Program-made: the position numbers and the translations under genes
The notes under the pieces: model-generated
What the model saw: only the letters and a program-made list of their open reading frames with translations
What the model was told of the DNA's origin: nothing
Databases searched by the model: none
DNA from: Caprella mutica
Lineage: Eukaryota > Arthropoda > Malacostraca > Amphipoda > Caprellidae
Length of the DNA: 64,000 nucleotides
NCBI GenBank assembly: GCA_947561585.1
Contig: CANNZV010000266.1
Coordinates: 299,597 to 363,596, forward strand
Direction of reading: 5' to 3'
Shown here: positions 43,611 to 55,844 of the stretch, piece after piece
Layout of the letters: each line of letters opens with the position of its first letter
How positions within the stretch are numbered: the stretch's first letter is position 1

Positions 43611-44079
43611 ACATAGAGCAGCTATAAGTAAAGTAATTTAACTATGAGTAATTCATTATTACTTTATAATTATAATAATGATATCATTTATCAATAATTG
43701 TGTTGAGAGTAGCTCTAAATAGGATCAATAAATAATATATTGATTACAATTACCAAATGTTCAAATCTGTCACAACAATAATTAGGACCATGTGTTGTGC
43801 TCAGAAATGCAAGACATAATAGAAACTGACTAAGAGTTAATTATGTTTCTAAGTAGGCAGTGTCTGTTTTAATTACAGGAATCACCTCTAAATGTTGAGC
43901 TTTATTTCGAATATCAGAAAGACATCAGTAAAGAGCATAACAAATCTACTCACACTTTGAATAAGGAGGTAACTTGTATTTAGGAAACAGTATTAAATTT
44001 AACACCTTCGAACACAGAAGACCAATGCTCTAGTTGGTGACCAATATTGCTCTGACAAAGCTGATAATGCGCACCATTG
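43611..44079. other. Intergenic, nothing recognised
   Basis: No gene or repeat supported. Confidence 0.4.
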
Positions 44080-44300
44080 GACTTGAAATCGTCACGAAAA
44101 AAGTCATGAATATTGCGACATTGTTTTTTTTCAATTTCAATATATTAATTGTTCTTGGTTTGATGAGATAAACTTTGTCTTTGAGACACTCCTTCTAAAG
44201 GAAGTTCATGGACGTGAGGTTTGGGTAACAGGACAGGCTATTTAATGGTTCCCTGATATTCCCAATGGCCTGTTTTGTGACGTTTGTGAATCCCTTGTTG
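44080..44300 (-). pseudogene. Mariner-type transposase fragment
   Basis: The minus strand, with stops, reads IACPVTQTSRPMNFL and then KECLKDKVYLIKPRTINILK. The latter matches the ...FFLWGxLKDxVYxxxPxTIxELK block that follows the last catalytic residue in insect mariner/DDE_3 transposases. Only this C-terminal portion is recognisable. Confidence 0.5.
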
Positions 44301-45027
44301 AGCGTTGTTGGACCATATTGGTCAACATTTTCAATATTTGCCGTAGATTCAAAAATATTGTGGTAGATTCAGAATTAAGAATAGGGGCAGACCAGTCGTA
44401 GGCCTATAAAAGGCATACCTAAGTTTTTCTAATCCTCTGTGCCTCTTTTTAATCCCATTCTTCAATTAAGGGACTAACTGCACTTCACTTCATGCCATAC
44501 TTTTATTTATTTACTTCAAACAAAATATTCCCAATGTTAGCTGTTATTCGGGATATGTAACAGCTACAGAAATAAACAATACAAATAGATGCATCAATGG
44601 GAACTAATTCTATAATTAGTTCCCATTCTCTTCACTCCTCTGTTCGCAAATACGATATCGGTTAGACGGACAATAGCTGCAATGTACCCAGGAACAAAGC
44701 ATCTAATTAAAAGTACAGGAGACTGCAGGGCTTCACAGTTTGCTTTAACCATCCTATTTGACCTCCTGAAGAACTTATGAATAATTAGATGCTAAGGCAA
44801 ACATGGATAGAAACTAGTTAATGCAGTTAGCTGATAAAGGTTAGGCGTGAATGTCTGAGAGGAATGGAGGGAACTGGAGAAATTCAGTTAACAGGCTTTA
44901 AAGCATTACTATAAAGGAATTGCTCTTTAGAAATAGAAACTAAAACCAACTAGAAATAGAATAGACTTTCAACTGTCAAACACTTCTTCGATATATTTAG
45001 GATTTGAGACCAAAGATATTTCGAAAA
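44301..45027. other. Intergenic; one short palindrome
   Basis: A 26-bp inverted repeat, GGGAACTAATTC/GAATTAGTTCCC-like, lies at about 44599-44624. Nothing else recognised. Confidence 0.4.
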
Positions 45028-45166
45028 CTGAAAAGTTATCGGACAGTTCCATATTTTCGATCATAACCAATGAAAATATGCATAACGAGTTCTATAATGA
45101 TTACCTATTTTTTCCTATATGTCTATGATATAAAATATGGAACAGATTGATGACTCAGAACTTACC
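45028..45166. mobile_element. Hairpin MITE, TTATCGG family, diverged
   Basis: AAAGTTATCGGACAGTTCCA at left; right end ATATGGAACAGATTGATGAC then TCAGAACTTACC. Confidence 0.7.
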
Positions 45167-45245
45167 ATCTTTATATTAATAAAGAATTAAAGCTCAATGT
45201 CAGTATTATTAGTTAGGAAAAGATGAAGACACGCGGGAATATATT

Positions 45246-45335
45246 GATGGAATGTATTCACTATTCTTGGAATGTATTCACTATTCTTGGAAATTATTCA
45301 CTATTTTTGGAATGTATTAATGGAATATATACTCA
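45246..45335. repeat. Short 20-bp tandem repeat
   Basis: About four imperfect copies of GGAATGTATTCACTATTCTT. Confidence 0.75.
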
Positions 45336-46965
45336 AGGGAATGTATTGCTATGATATTTATTAACATATCTTAATAAATATGAGACAACTCTCATAGGAA
45401 GTTTAGTGACAGTTTGCTTCTACTGATCTGATGGCTAGCACTTGTTATTCAATGAATGTTGCCTCAATAATAAATTGCTACCCACATTTACTAATAAGTA
45501 AATATATTGATATGATACAGTATTGAGTTGGTTATTATGCAATTTTTGTATTTGTTTTATTTATTAAATATATCAGTCTATGCAGAGAAATAAATAATTC
45601 CAAATGAATGCAAACACAGCAGAAATAATACTGTATAATAGTCATTCTTAATAAAAATAACTTAATCTGAAGAAGACATGTTACACCAATATAAATACTA
45701 TCTAAAATTTGTTATTTTCAAAGAGAAAGTACACTAGTAATATATAAATATTGGATTGCAAGTTATACCGATGCAGCACTTAAACTTTAAAATATTGCAT
45801 TGTTATAAGCCATTCACGTAATTATAATAATTATAATTAAGATAATTGTAATTTTCTTTACATTTTTATATATCATTTTTACAAACATCGTCTCGAATAG
45901 TTTCCAAGAGATGGTAAAGACTGCATACTTCTTTGGTTCTGTCACAGAATCTTAGCTATCACACACGATGTCTCCCTTTATATGTAATAAGAATATTGCC
46001 TCTAAGAAAATCACGCCATTTTACGGTAAATAAACACACCAAGTTTTGCCGAATATCAAATATTCCCTGGACTCGATGTCAACATTTCACACGAATTTGA
46101 TCAGAGAAAATACGGAGTTTCGGGATTTAGAAACTCTTTGTTGGTGACTGTTCAAAAATTGGAATATTTTGAAGGAGGAGATCCAATGTTAGAGAATATC
46201 GAAGGGATGATTTGAGAACTGTTTCAAAGAGACGAAATAAAAGTGGTATGTTACTACAACTCATAAAACTAATATATTAACTAAACTAATATATTGACTA
46301 AACTAATAAAGTACTAAACTATTAACTAAACTATTAAAACTAATATATTTTGGTGTTAATTTGTTTAATCCCATGAATATGATACTCTTCACAGCTATAG
46401 CGCTATTACACAGTTAACTGTCCTGAAATACAGGGCAAAATCTTTCCAAATATGCAAAGCAATAATTCGATTAAATCTATTTAATTAAACTTATCACCTG
46501 CTATCTGAAAGTCTAAATTAAATGTCGTAATCACGGAAATCATTCTATTAGATTGTGAATTGTTAGAAAATTGACTCCATGGATATTGTGTTTTTACGAA
46601 GTTGCTTCCAACACTCTAATAAATATTTATAATTCGTACATTCATCTGTGATTTTTATTAATTGTATTCCTTAATTATTAAGTTGCTAAGTTTATTGGAC
46701 GGGGATTAAAGTAATAGAAGATAAAACATTAATTAAATTAATTCTGATAAAAAAAACAGCCTCTCTAAGTAAACAATAAAATAATTTGAAATAGTTATTA
46801 ATTCAACAGTTTCCCAACTGTGTTTGCAAAATCCAAGAAATTCCATTTCCATTCACTTAAAATCATTCATTTCTCCAAAATTCAATCCATCCCCTTTCTT
46901 CCTACTTTCACAATTCATTTAATGAAGCTGAAGAAAAGTCACTCAGGTTATTAATCTACCTACGA
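45336..46965. other. AT-rich intergenic stretch
   Basis: 1.6 kb with no gene or clear repeat. Short ACTAAACTAATATATT repeats lie near 46263-46345. Confidence 0.4.
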
Positions 46966-47852
46966 TTTGGAGACAGTCTCTACTATTAGATGAAGGAGTT
47001 ACTTGGAGACATTGGAGACAGTCTCTACTGTTAGATGAAGGAGTTACTTGGAGACATTGGAGACAGTCTCTACTATTAGATGAAGGAGTTACTTGGAGAC
47101 ATTGGAGACAGTCTCTACTGTTAGATGAAGGAGTTACTTGGAGACATTGGAGACAGTCTCTATACTGTTAGATGAAGGAGTTACTTGGAGACAATGGAGA
47201 CAGTCTCTACTGTTAGATGAAGGAGTTACTTGGAGACATTGGAGACAGTCTCTTCTGTTAGATGAAGGAGTTACTTGGAGACATTGGAGACAGTCTCTTC
47301 TGTTAGATGAAGGAGTTACTTGGAGACATTGGAGACAGTCTCTACTGTTAGATGAAGGAGTTACTTGGAGACATTGGAGACAGTCTCTTCTGTTAGATGA
47401 AGGAGATACTTGGAGACATTGGAGACAGTCTCTACTGTTAGATGAAGGAGTTACTTGGAGACATTGGAGACAGTCTCTTCTGTTAGATGAAGGAGTTACT
47501 TGGAGACATTGGAGACAGTCTCTACTGTTAGATGAAGGAGTTACTTGGAGACATTGGAGACAGTCTCTACTGTTAGATGAAGGAGTTACTTGGAGACATT
47601 GGAGACAGTCTCTACTATTAGATGAAGGAGTTACTTGGAGACATTGGAGACAGTCTCTACTATTAGATGAAGGAGTTACTTGGAGACATTGGAGACAGTC
47701 TCTACTATTAGATGAAGGAGTTACTTGGAGACATTGGAGACAGTCTCTTCTGTTAGATGAAGGAGTTACTTATAGACATTGGAGACAGTCTCTACTGTTA
47801 GATGAAGGAGTTACTTGGAGACATTGGAGACAGTCTCTACTGTTAGATGAAG
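46966..47852. repeat. 45-bp tandem array, about 20 copies
   Basis: Unit GGAGTTACTTGGAGACATTG followed by GAGACAGTCTCTACTGTTAG and ATGAA. Because 45 is divisible by 3, one plus-strand frame stays open for 241 codons (47138-47863) with the repeat GVTWRHWRQSLLLDE. Substitutions hit all codon positions without clear bias, and upstream context gives no promoter or splice evidence, so I treat it as non-coding. Confidence 0.93.
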
Positions 47853-48127
47853 TTTTTACTTGAGTTATAACTCTGATTACACTTCACAAAGATAATTAAA
47901 AACCCTCACAACTAATTCAATCCAAGTGAAGAGGGAAAAAAATAATCTCTCCATCTTGAAATTAATCAAAATCTTAATTAACTTACTTCTTTGTAATTTA
48001 CTACATCTTATAAAACTGGATACGCCTCAAAATTCGAGAGATAATATTATAGATAACAATTTTTATGAATCAATTAATACTTATTCGGGGATAACTATTT
48101 ATTGTATTAGTCTATTATTAAATTAAG

Positions 48128-48560
48128 ATATGAAGGTAATGAAGTCACTGATATGAAGGTAATGACGTCAAAGCAATGAAGGTCATGAAGTCACACCAAT
48201 GAAAGTCATGAAGTCACACCAATGAAGGTCATGAAGTCACACCAATGAAGGTAATAAAGTAACTGCAATGAAGGTGATAAAGTAACTGCAATGAAGGTCA
48301 TGAAGTCACACCAATGAAGGTAATAAAGTAACTGCAATGAAGGTAATAAAGTAACTGCAATGAAGGTGATGAAGTCACTGCAATGAAGGTAATGAAGTCA
48401 CTGCAATGAAGGTGCTAAAGTAACTGCAATGAAGGTGATAAAGTAACTGCAATGAAGGTAATAAAGTAACTGCAATGAAGGTGATGAAGTCACTGCAATG
48501 AAGGTAATGAAGTCACTGCGATGAAGGTAATGAAGTCACTGCGATGAAGGCGATAATCTC
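48128..48560. repeat. 23-bp tandem array
   Basis: About 19 copies of AATGAAGGTAATAAAGTAACTGC, with GATGAAGTCACTGC and CATGAAGTCACACC forms arranged in blocks. Confidence 0.93.
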
Positions 48561-48777
48561 CTGCTGCTACCAATGAAGGTGTTCATTTCATCACTCTCAC
48601 GCAGTATAAAGTTAATATCAAATTAATTTTCTAAATGAGAAACTTTGATGGAATTAGAAATGTGATGAAATTTGATGTTATGCAATAATTTAGAGTATTG
48701 CGTAGGTGGAATTGGTCCGTTAGAAGTTAACGAGTTATTTATGGGCTCATTTGGAAAATATTGTACTTTTTTAAATT

Positions 48778-48908
48778 GTCCGAATTATCGGACAGTTTCA
48801 CATTGTCGATTATAAAAGATATAGCTATTGAAATTAAAATAACGAGGTAAAGTATTGAATAATACATTTTTTAATATGAATGTGAAGTGTTCGATAACTC
48901 AGAACTGA
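48778..48908. mobile_element. Hairpin MITE, TTATCGG family
   Basis: TCCGAATTATCGGACAGTTT on the left, AAGTGTTCGATAACTCAGAA on the right. Confidence 0.7.
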
Positions 48909-49617
48909 TGCTTTAAATTAGTGATAAGAAATTAGGAAAGATTGAGTAGAACTAACTATATCTCAAATGGTGTGACACCAAAGATAAAAGTAATTACTTT
49001 CCTTACACTTTCATATACGATAAATCATTGTCTTGATTCTGTTTTTTTACTTTGTTTAAACTGTGTTACAGCAGGCAGAAGGATATCAATTTTATCTAAA
49101 AACTATTTTGTAATTTTCTATCAGTTTTTGGCGTCTTATAGAAAACAATTTGTAGTTTGTCCTGAAAACGAGACCCATAAATTCACCTCTAATTCTGTTC
49201 AGAAAAATGAACAGGAACATGCATTGGTGAGTAACAACACGATTTGAAATGGATTGCAAATGCATAAACAAATTTAGTTCATGAAATCAAAATGATTCAC
49301 TCCTAATATTCTACACTTAATATTCAATTCTTATTCAGTTCAAAATAGTGAGTTCCTCGTATCCTCAATCTATTTGTAAGAGTATTTCGTTTAAATAAAT
49401 AAATAAATCCTAGCAGTTCAGAGGGTGTCAAAGTTACCTCCAGTTACAGTTACAGTCAAAGTTACCAGTTAGTCCAAGTTTGAGATTGTGGCGTTTAAGT
49501 TGGCGAGTCCTTTGAGAGAGATCTTCTCAATGTCAGTGTTCTTGTAATAACTTAGGTACACTCAATGAGAAATGCTAATCATCTTCAATAACTATTAGAA
49601 ACTTAATGGTAATAGGC
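48909..49617. other. Intergenic with one unrecognised frame
   Basis: The plus-strand frame 48942-49247 (101 codons) has no family signature. I do not call it a gene. Confidence 0.35.
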
Positions 49618-49835
49618 TAAGTTCCGAGTTATCAGACGGTTCTAAATTTTCGATCATATAAATATATAATAATTATAATTATTTGTATCGCTTTTTTAAA
49701 AGATATCCATGATACCAGCAGGTATCACGGATTCCAACGGAATAAAGTGAAATTTATAATGATTTCATGTATTATATGCTTTTATATTGCATGATAGAAA
49801 ATGTGGAATCGTCCCATAACTCGGAAAGTATCTTA
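49618..49835. mobile_element. Hairpin MITE, TTATCGG family, long copy
   Basis: CTAAGTTCCGAGTTATCAGA at left, CCATAACTCGGAAAG at right. The internal palindrome ATCCATGATACCAGCAGGTA resembles that in the MITE at 3073-3348. Confidence 0.75.
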
Positions 49836-50550
49836 TATCATTGTATTCCTATAGACAAAGTGATATTAAGATGGTTTTGAATTATTAATATCTTTTAGGA
49901 ATTAATATATTTATAATAACAAAAGGTGTACAATTTGTTTTCTCTTTAGATATCATCAGTAGCAAAATCACGAAATAACTAAAGAAGTATAATCCAAATG
50001 ATTCATCAGTCTTATGACAATTTTATAATATTATTCATTTTCTTGTATCTATAATATTTTTTCTAGTTCAGATATCTAAATAACCTCGATGCTATATTAC
50101 AGAGCTCCTCTAACTATATCTCTCAAAATGAGTCGTGTCACGTCTTTTTATGACAAAAACAAACAGAGATATATAGCGTCAATCATACCAAAACATATGG
50201 TTTCAGGAGACACTGAAACATCTCTAACATCAGGTCATCTCGCTCCAGAGCGATGTGTCGCTAAAGACAAGCGAAATATCCTTTTCATAAAAAGTCCGTC
50301 TGGCACTTACTTTTATTGGAGCCTATATAAATTGCAGGAGTGGTTATGATTCTTCCATACTAACTCCTACATCCATTCTAAGGTGAGGAATGGCAGATGC
50401 GATCCTAGTCGGCCCTCCACTTAGCACCCTACCATACGCGCTACAGACAAGCTATGACTGTAACATTTACACAGGGTTCTCTACATACCTGTAGGTGTGT
50501 TTTAGGTGAATAAATTTTTTTGCTTTTGTGAAGGGTATCGTGCCCTAAAT
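49836..50550. other. Intergenic with one unrecognised frame
   Basis: The plus-strand frame 50089-50349 (86 codons) shows no known motif. There is no splice or promoter context that I can defend. Confidence 0.35.
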
Positions 50551-50745
50551 AGACATGATTCTATCACTAAATAGACATGATTCTATCACTAAATAGACAT
50601 GATTCTATCACTAAATAGACATGATTCTATCACTAAATAGACATGATTCTATCACTAAATAGACATGATTCTATCACTAAATAGACATGATTCTATCACT
50701 AAATAGACATGATTCTATCACTAAATAGACATGATGATTTCTATT
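50551..50745. repeat. 22-bp tandem array, about 9 copies
   Basis: Unit TAAATAGACATGATTCTATC plus AC, almost without variation, which suggests recent expansion. Confidence 0.95.
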
Positions 50746-51975
50746 AATAGACATGATACTTCCAAAACAAATAAATTGAGTTCAATACTTTTTTAAAAAT
50801 AATAAGTTCCAAGTTTAAAGTAAAACTTTTATATTTTCGTTGTTCCACTGACAGCAGAGGCAATGCAGTTCACATTTACTGTGCAATGACACCACTGAAA
50901 GAGAACCAAAGGACAGACTTACAATAGAGGATTAGCTGATGTTGGTCCGATTAAAAGTACAGCCTTAGCTCAGAGTGTCAGACTGGTGTCAGTGTTGTAT
51001 CAACTGACACAAGGGGAGTGTTACTTTAAATATAGAGAATGCAAACGCTTTACCAGCTGCCGAGAGATTTTTTCAGGGATGCATTTGTTAATTTATTATA
51101 CAATTTGTGTGCGTATTATAAAATAAAAGAGTCTCAGCATGATGCTCATTTTCTTAAATCGCAGTTTTCTTATTTCCTAATATACCAAATTTACCGAATT
51201 TTTCATCGTTCAACCCAGATCAATTTTATAATATCTACAAGCATTAGAATTGGTAAAATGTATTTTTGGATGTTAAGTTAATAAACTGTAAAAAATCATT
51301 GAATATAGGAATTACTCCGAATTAGTATTACATATTTGTATGTATATTAGTATGTGTATGAAAAAACCTTTTCATTCAATCTTCTACGTGTCGTCTACAA
51401 CTACATATTTGAGTTTAGTTTCTCATAAATTCATAGTTCGTTTTTTTTTCTACAAATCCAATGGAAGTTTTCCAATAAAACTGTCAACAAACTCCGTTAG
51501 AAAATCAAAAAACTTATCTGAAAATATAACTATCAAAATTCACCATTTGAATGGTTCGAACATCAATGGAAATTAAAGGGTTTCGTAAATATATAATATT
51601 TCAAAACTAATCAAATGAGTACTTCTATTACGAGTTATTTTCAAACGCTATATAGATTCATTTTATCTTTTTCTTTTTAATTGATTGATCTTCCGTAACA
51701 ATTTACACTGTTCGCTATTGAATCAACTGACGAGTTGAATGAAACATCTAAATACAGATATAAACTCTACATTGAATATTAAAACACATTCCCCTTCTAA
51801 ACAAACAGTTCCTAAAACTGAAAAACAAGGAACAACAGCAAGGGTTGAAATTGGAGTCACAAACCGGTACCCAAGATGAAGCAGACATTGCAACTCAAAC
51901 ACAAGAAAGCAGCTTCATCTGACTAAACAAAGTCTAGCAGATCTCTGTTTGACTGGAATAATTTATTGAGAGGGT
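50746..51975. other. AT-rich intergenic stretch
   Basis: Two plus-strand frames (51039-51281, 51340-51576) lack recognisable motifs. No repeats. Confidence 0.35.
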
Positions 51976-52862
51976 AATGTAATTGTACTGTATCTATTGT
52001 TAGAGTGTACTGTATCTATTGTTAGAGTGTACTGTATCTATTGTTAGAGTGTACTGTATCTATTGTTAAAGTGTATTGTATCTATTGTTAGAGTGTACTG
52101 TATCTATTGTTAGAGTGTACTGTATCTATTGTTAGAGTGTACTGTATCTATTGTTAGAGTGTACTGTATCTGTTGTTAGAGTGTACTGTATCTATTGTTA
52201 GAGTGTACTGTATCTATTGTTAGAGTGTACTGTATCTATTGTTAGAGTGTACTGTATCTATTGTTAGAGAGTACTGTATCTATTGTTAGAGAGTACTGTA
52301 TCTATTGTTAGAGTGTACTGTATCTATTGTTAGAGTGTACTGTATCTATTGTTAGAGTGTACTGTATCTATTGTTAGAGTGTACTGTATCTGTTGTTAGA
52401 GTGTACTGTATCTATTGTTAGAGTGTACTGTATCTATTGTTAGAGTGTGCTGTATCTATTGTTAGAGAGTACTGTATCTATTGTTAGAGTGTACTGTATC
52501 TATTGTTAGAGTGTACTGTATCTATTGTTAGAGTGTACTGTATCTATTGTTAGAGTGTACTGTATCTATTGTTAGAGTGTACTGTATCTATTGTTAGAGT
52601 GTACTGTATCTATTGTTAGAGAGTACTGTATCTATTGTTAGAGTGTACTGTATCTATTGTTAGAGTGTACTGTATCTATTGTTAGAGTGTACTGTATCTA
52701 TTGTTAGAGTGTACTGTATCTATTGTTAGAGTGTACTGTATCTATTGTTAGAGTGTACTGTATCTATTGTTAGAGTGTACTGTATCTATTGTTAGAGTGT
52801 ACTGTATCTATTGTTAGAGTGTTCTGTATCTATTGTTAGAGAGTATTGTTTCTATTGTTAGA
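51976..52862. repeat. 22-bp tandem array, about 40 copies
   Basis: Unit TGTTAGAGTGTACTGTATCT plus AT, with sparse variants (GAGAGTAC, CTGTTG, GTGCTG) that recur at intervals. Array ends are abrupt. Confidence 0.95.
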
Positions 52863-53500
52863 CAAAGCTAAGGTAAATCCATAGAAGATTAAAAGTACCA
52901 TTCATAATATTCTATTTCCCTCAATAAAACAGATCTGTTTAAATTCGTTAAAGATATTCTTGCACATTTGTAATTATTAAAACCCTGTACGCACTAGGCA
53001 CTGAAAAGTGCACGATACCGCATCACGCTTTAAAAACTCGCTACATTACTGACTACTCCAGAACTTTATTGTGCCCAAGTGACTATTTATAGCTGACATT
53101 ATTTATTGCGTGATGTAGAACTTCTTGAAGCAATCTGACACTAAATGGACGCACCTGTCGCAAGGATTTGTAAAGTAGCTTCCAGCTACTCATAGTAAAG
53201 TGTCCATCTTCTTTATCAATGGGGAATTGCTCTTCGGTATAAAATAGAGTGTACATAGATTGAAAAGAGTTGAAAAGTTCTCTTTCTTTTCAGTTGCAAT
53301 AAGGTCTTCGAACAATAATATAAAGATCTTCATAAGTACCTCTTTTTCTCATATTTATAACAAATCATCCCTATAACACTTATTTTGCAGGGAGGGTAAA
53401 ATCCTGAAGCAATAATAACCTCATCTCTTCCATATCTGAAATTTACGAAGATTGTGTCAGTTAGAAGTGCAGCATCTCGTCATGCCTGGTGTATGGCATC
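52863..53500. other. Intergenic, nothing recognised
   Basis: No gene supported. Confidence 0.4.
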
Positions 53501-53622
53501 GCCCATTTTTTGTGCCTAGTCATTTGGCTTTAGTGCCGAATGAAGCAATTTTTAGTGCCTAGCCAGCCATGTGGCTGTAGTGCCGAATGAAGCACTTTTT
53601 AGTGCCTAGCCAGCCATGTGAA
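53501..53622. repeat. Short tandem repeat, about 50 bp
   Basis: Two and a half copies of a TTTAGTGCCTAGCCAGCCAT plus GTGGCTGTAGTGCCGAATGA block. Confidence 0.75.
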
Positions 53623-53724
53623 AAACTATTTACTATTTGGTGCAGTGTTTTTTAATAAACTGTGGGAAAATAACCCAATGCAAGGTAATTTATATATTTA
53701 ATTAGGTAACGGATGTATCGTAGT

Positions 53725-53850
53725 ATTTCGTTTAGTTTCTATTAGCTGGTTACGGTACTTACTTTCCTGTAATATTTTCTGTCCATATTATATTGAAGTA
53801 CAACCAATTACTAATATATGTAGTATTACAATTTATTACATTAACAGTAT
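53725..53850. repeat. Dispersed block shared with 2120-2245
   Basis: Shared segments CTATTAG, CTTACTTTCCTG, AATATTTTC and TTTATTACATTAA occur in the same order at both places. Confidence 0.5.
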
Positions 53851-54665
53851 TTTTATCTTTTCATATTTCAAGATACTTCATATCGGTAATGAAATTATTT
53901 AAGTGGATGAAGAAACTAACCAAAGCTTACGAAATTCTGTTTACGTGTCTATAGAGAGTGTAGGCGTGAAATAATAAAAATAATACAAGTTATTCTAGGC
54001 ACTCACGTTGATGAGCCACACGATCTTGCAGTTTTATCTGAAAACATGAAAGAAAAGGTCATAATTTTAATATTCTGTTAATAGATGATATGGACGTTTA
54101 ATATTTGCAATATATAAAAATAAGTTAAATTTTATATTGCACAGATTTGACATTACTCACATGGGCAAATGTAATTAAAATAAGTATAAGGGCAAATATA
54201 CTTATGTAATTAGAATGAGTATAAGGTATTAATTTATTACTTATTAGGGTCTTCAGGATGGAGCCTATCATTAATATAGAAAGTTAACTAATTTCGTCAA
54301 TCTGTGGTTTATTAATTATTTCTTGAATCCTATAGTGACCTAACAAACAATTATTTAGAGCTTTGGAAATACGAACACGGGATACAATTCAAGATAGTGT
54401 CTGCGAAAAAAAAACTGAAGAATAATTGAATATCAATAAAATATTCGCATTAACGAAAAGTCACAAAAACAAGCACGTGTCTTCAGTGAAGTATTTGATA
54501 GTTGCTAAGTGACTAGAATTAGAGGCTTTCTGAGGATCACTAAAATTCTAATAGAAATTCATACCTCTAGAATTTACCATTCCAATAACTATTGACTATT
54601 AAATCATTAGCTATGAAAAATGTTTCAATCACTTCTTTTTAAGTTTTTTACATGGCAATACACAG
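53851..54665. other. Intergenic; possible tiny exon
   Basis: On the minus strand TTTTCAG|ATAAAA (54037) and CATCAAC|GTGAGT (54007) enclose 31 bp reading IKLQDRVAHQ. The splice signals are good but the segment is too short to assign. Nothing else recognised. Confidence 0.2.
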
Positions 54666-54794
54666 TAGTAGGTTCAGAGCTATCAGACGGTTCTACCTTT
54701 TCGTTCATATAAGAAAAGTAACGAGTTAAAATGTTAAATCATATTTCTTCAAATGACCAAAGATGTGGAACCGTTCGATAATTCGTAACTTACC
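54666..54794. mobile_element. Hairpin MITE, TTATCGG family
   Basis: AGGTTCAGAGCTATCAGACG at left, CCGTTCGATAATTCGTAACT at right. Confidence 0.7.
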
Positions 54795-54996
54795 CTATTT
54801 ATTATCAGTAGTTAAAAGGCACAATGCATGATAATTAGGCCAGTGAAGTGAAAAGCAATTCTAAAGTTAGTCAGACTATTATAACATCAAATGGCCCAAA
54901 GATCTGAAGAGAACTGAAGTGATTCTCTCTTCTTTGATGTCTTTGCTCAGCATTTAATTGGTCAATTTCTGGTAACAAGATGGATTGAGATCTAAT

Positions 54997-55432
54997 AGGC
55001 CTATGTCATTCAATATCCTTCCCCCATGTAGGCCTATGTCATTCAATGCACTTTCCCATGGTAGGCCTATGTCATTTAATGCTCTTCCCCCTGGTAGGCC
55101 TATGTCATTCAATGCACTTTCCCATGGTAGGCCTATGTCATTTAATGCATTTCCCCCTGGTAGGCCTATGTCATTCAATGGAATTTCAACTCTTCGGCCG
55201 TCCCTTCCCTTTGGTTGTCCTAGCATTTGTTTATTTAAGTTTCCCCCTGGTAGGCCTATGTCATTCAATACTCTTCTTCCTGATAGGCCTATGCAATTTA
55301 ATGCACTTCCCTCTGGTAGGCCTACCTTCCCTCTGGTATGCCTACCTTCTTTATGGTAGGTCTAACTTCCTTCTTGTAGGCCTACCTTCCCTTTGGCAGG
55401 TCTACCTTCCTTCTGGTAGGCCTGCTTTCGCT
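54997..55432. repeat. 33-bp array passing into a 20-bp array
   Basis: About nine copies of TAGGCCTATGTCATTCAATG plus CACTTTCCCATGG, interrupted once near 55190-55235. From 55315 they pass into shorter TAGGCCTACCTTCCCTCTGG units. Both share the TAGGCCTA start, so the second array probably arose from the first. Frames through it (for example NDIGLPGG repeats) are by-products. Confidence 0.9.
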
Positions 55433-55835
55433 CATTCTTCCCTGAATGTTCAAAGCTGATGGCTGGATTTTATCGCTCATGGCAGCGAATAATATTCTCC
55501 CACAAGGCCTATTATACGTCGTGACCAAATGGTACAACTTTCGGACAATTGGGCTATTAGTGGACACATCAGTGCTGGATATGGGCCTACGGAGGAAATC
55601 ATATCCATGAGCTGATTGGGCAGATCTATCTGGTATATTATTTTTGTTTACATTTCTGTGAATTATCCCAATTGAAAATAGGATCAGGTTCGAGTTGGCG
55701 GTTAATCCAACCGGGGTAGTCACCATGGCAGACGGGGAGCAGTTAGGCACAGCGTGGTAGCCAAGCCAAGCTTTGGGGGCTAATTCTGCTCTGGTGTAAC
55801 TGCGCAGAACTACTCTGGGCACCTGATCCTATTTA
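55433..55835 (-). other. GC-richer stretch with an unrecognised open frame
   Basis: The minus strand is open for 146 codons (55382-55822). The local base composition is less AT-rich than the surroundings and continues with similar composition beyond the inserted element at 56975. I recognise no protein family. It may be part of an older mobile element or an exon. Confidence 0.35.
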
Positions 55836-55844
55836 CCTAGCGCG
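55836..55844. repeat. 9-bp target site duplication, left
   Basis: CCTAGCGCG, repeated at 56966-56974. The preceding A also matches, so it could be 10 bp. Confidence 0.85.

Noticed and set aside
47138..47863. 241-codon open frame as a gene
   Set aside because: It is an automatic result of a 45-bp repeat; no start context, splice sites or non-repeat coding sequence support it.
50551..50745. CRISPR-like array
   Set aside because: Units are contiguous with no unique spacers, and the DNA is eukaryotic. The same applies to the other arrays.
54954..55459. NDIGLPGG and RPMSFNALP repeat proteins
   Set aside because: Both strands of a 33-bp array (11 codons) stay open; no sign of selection on codons.
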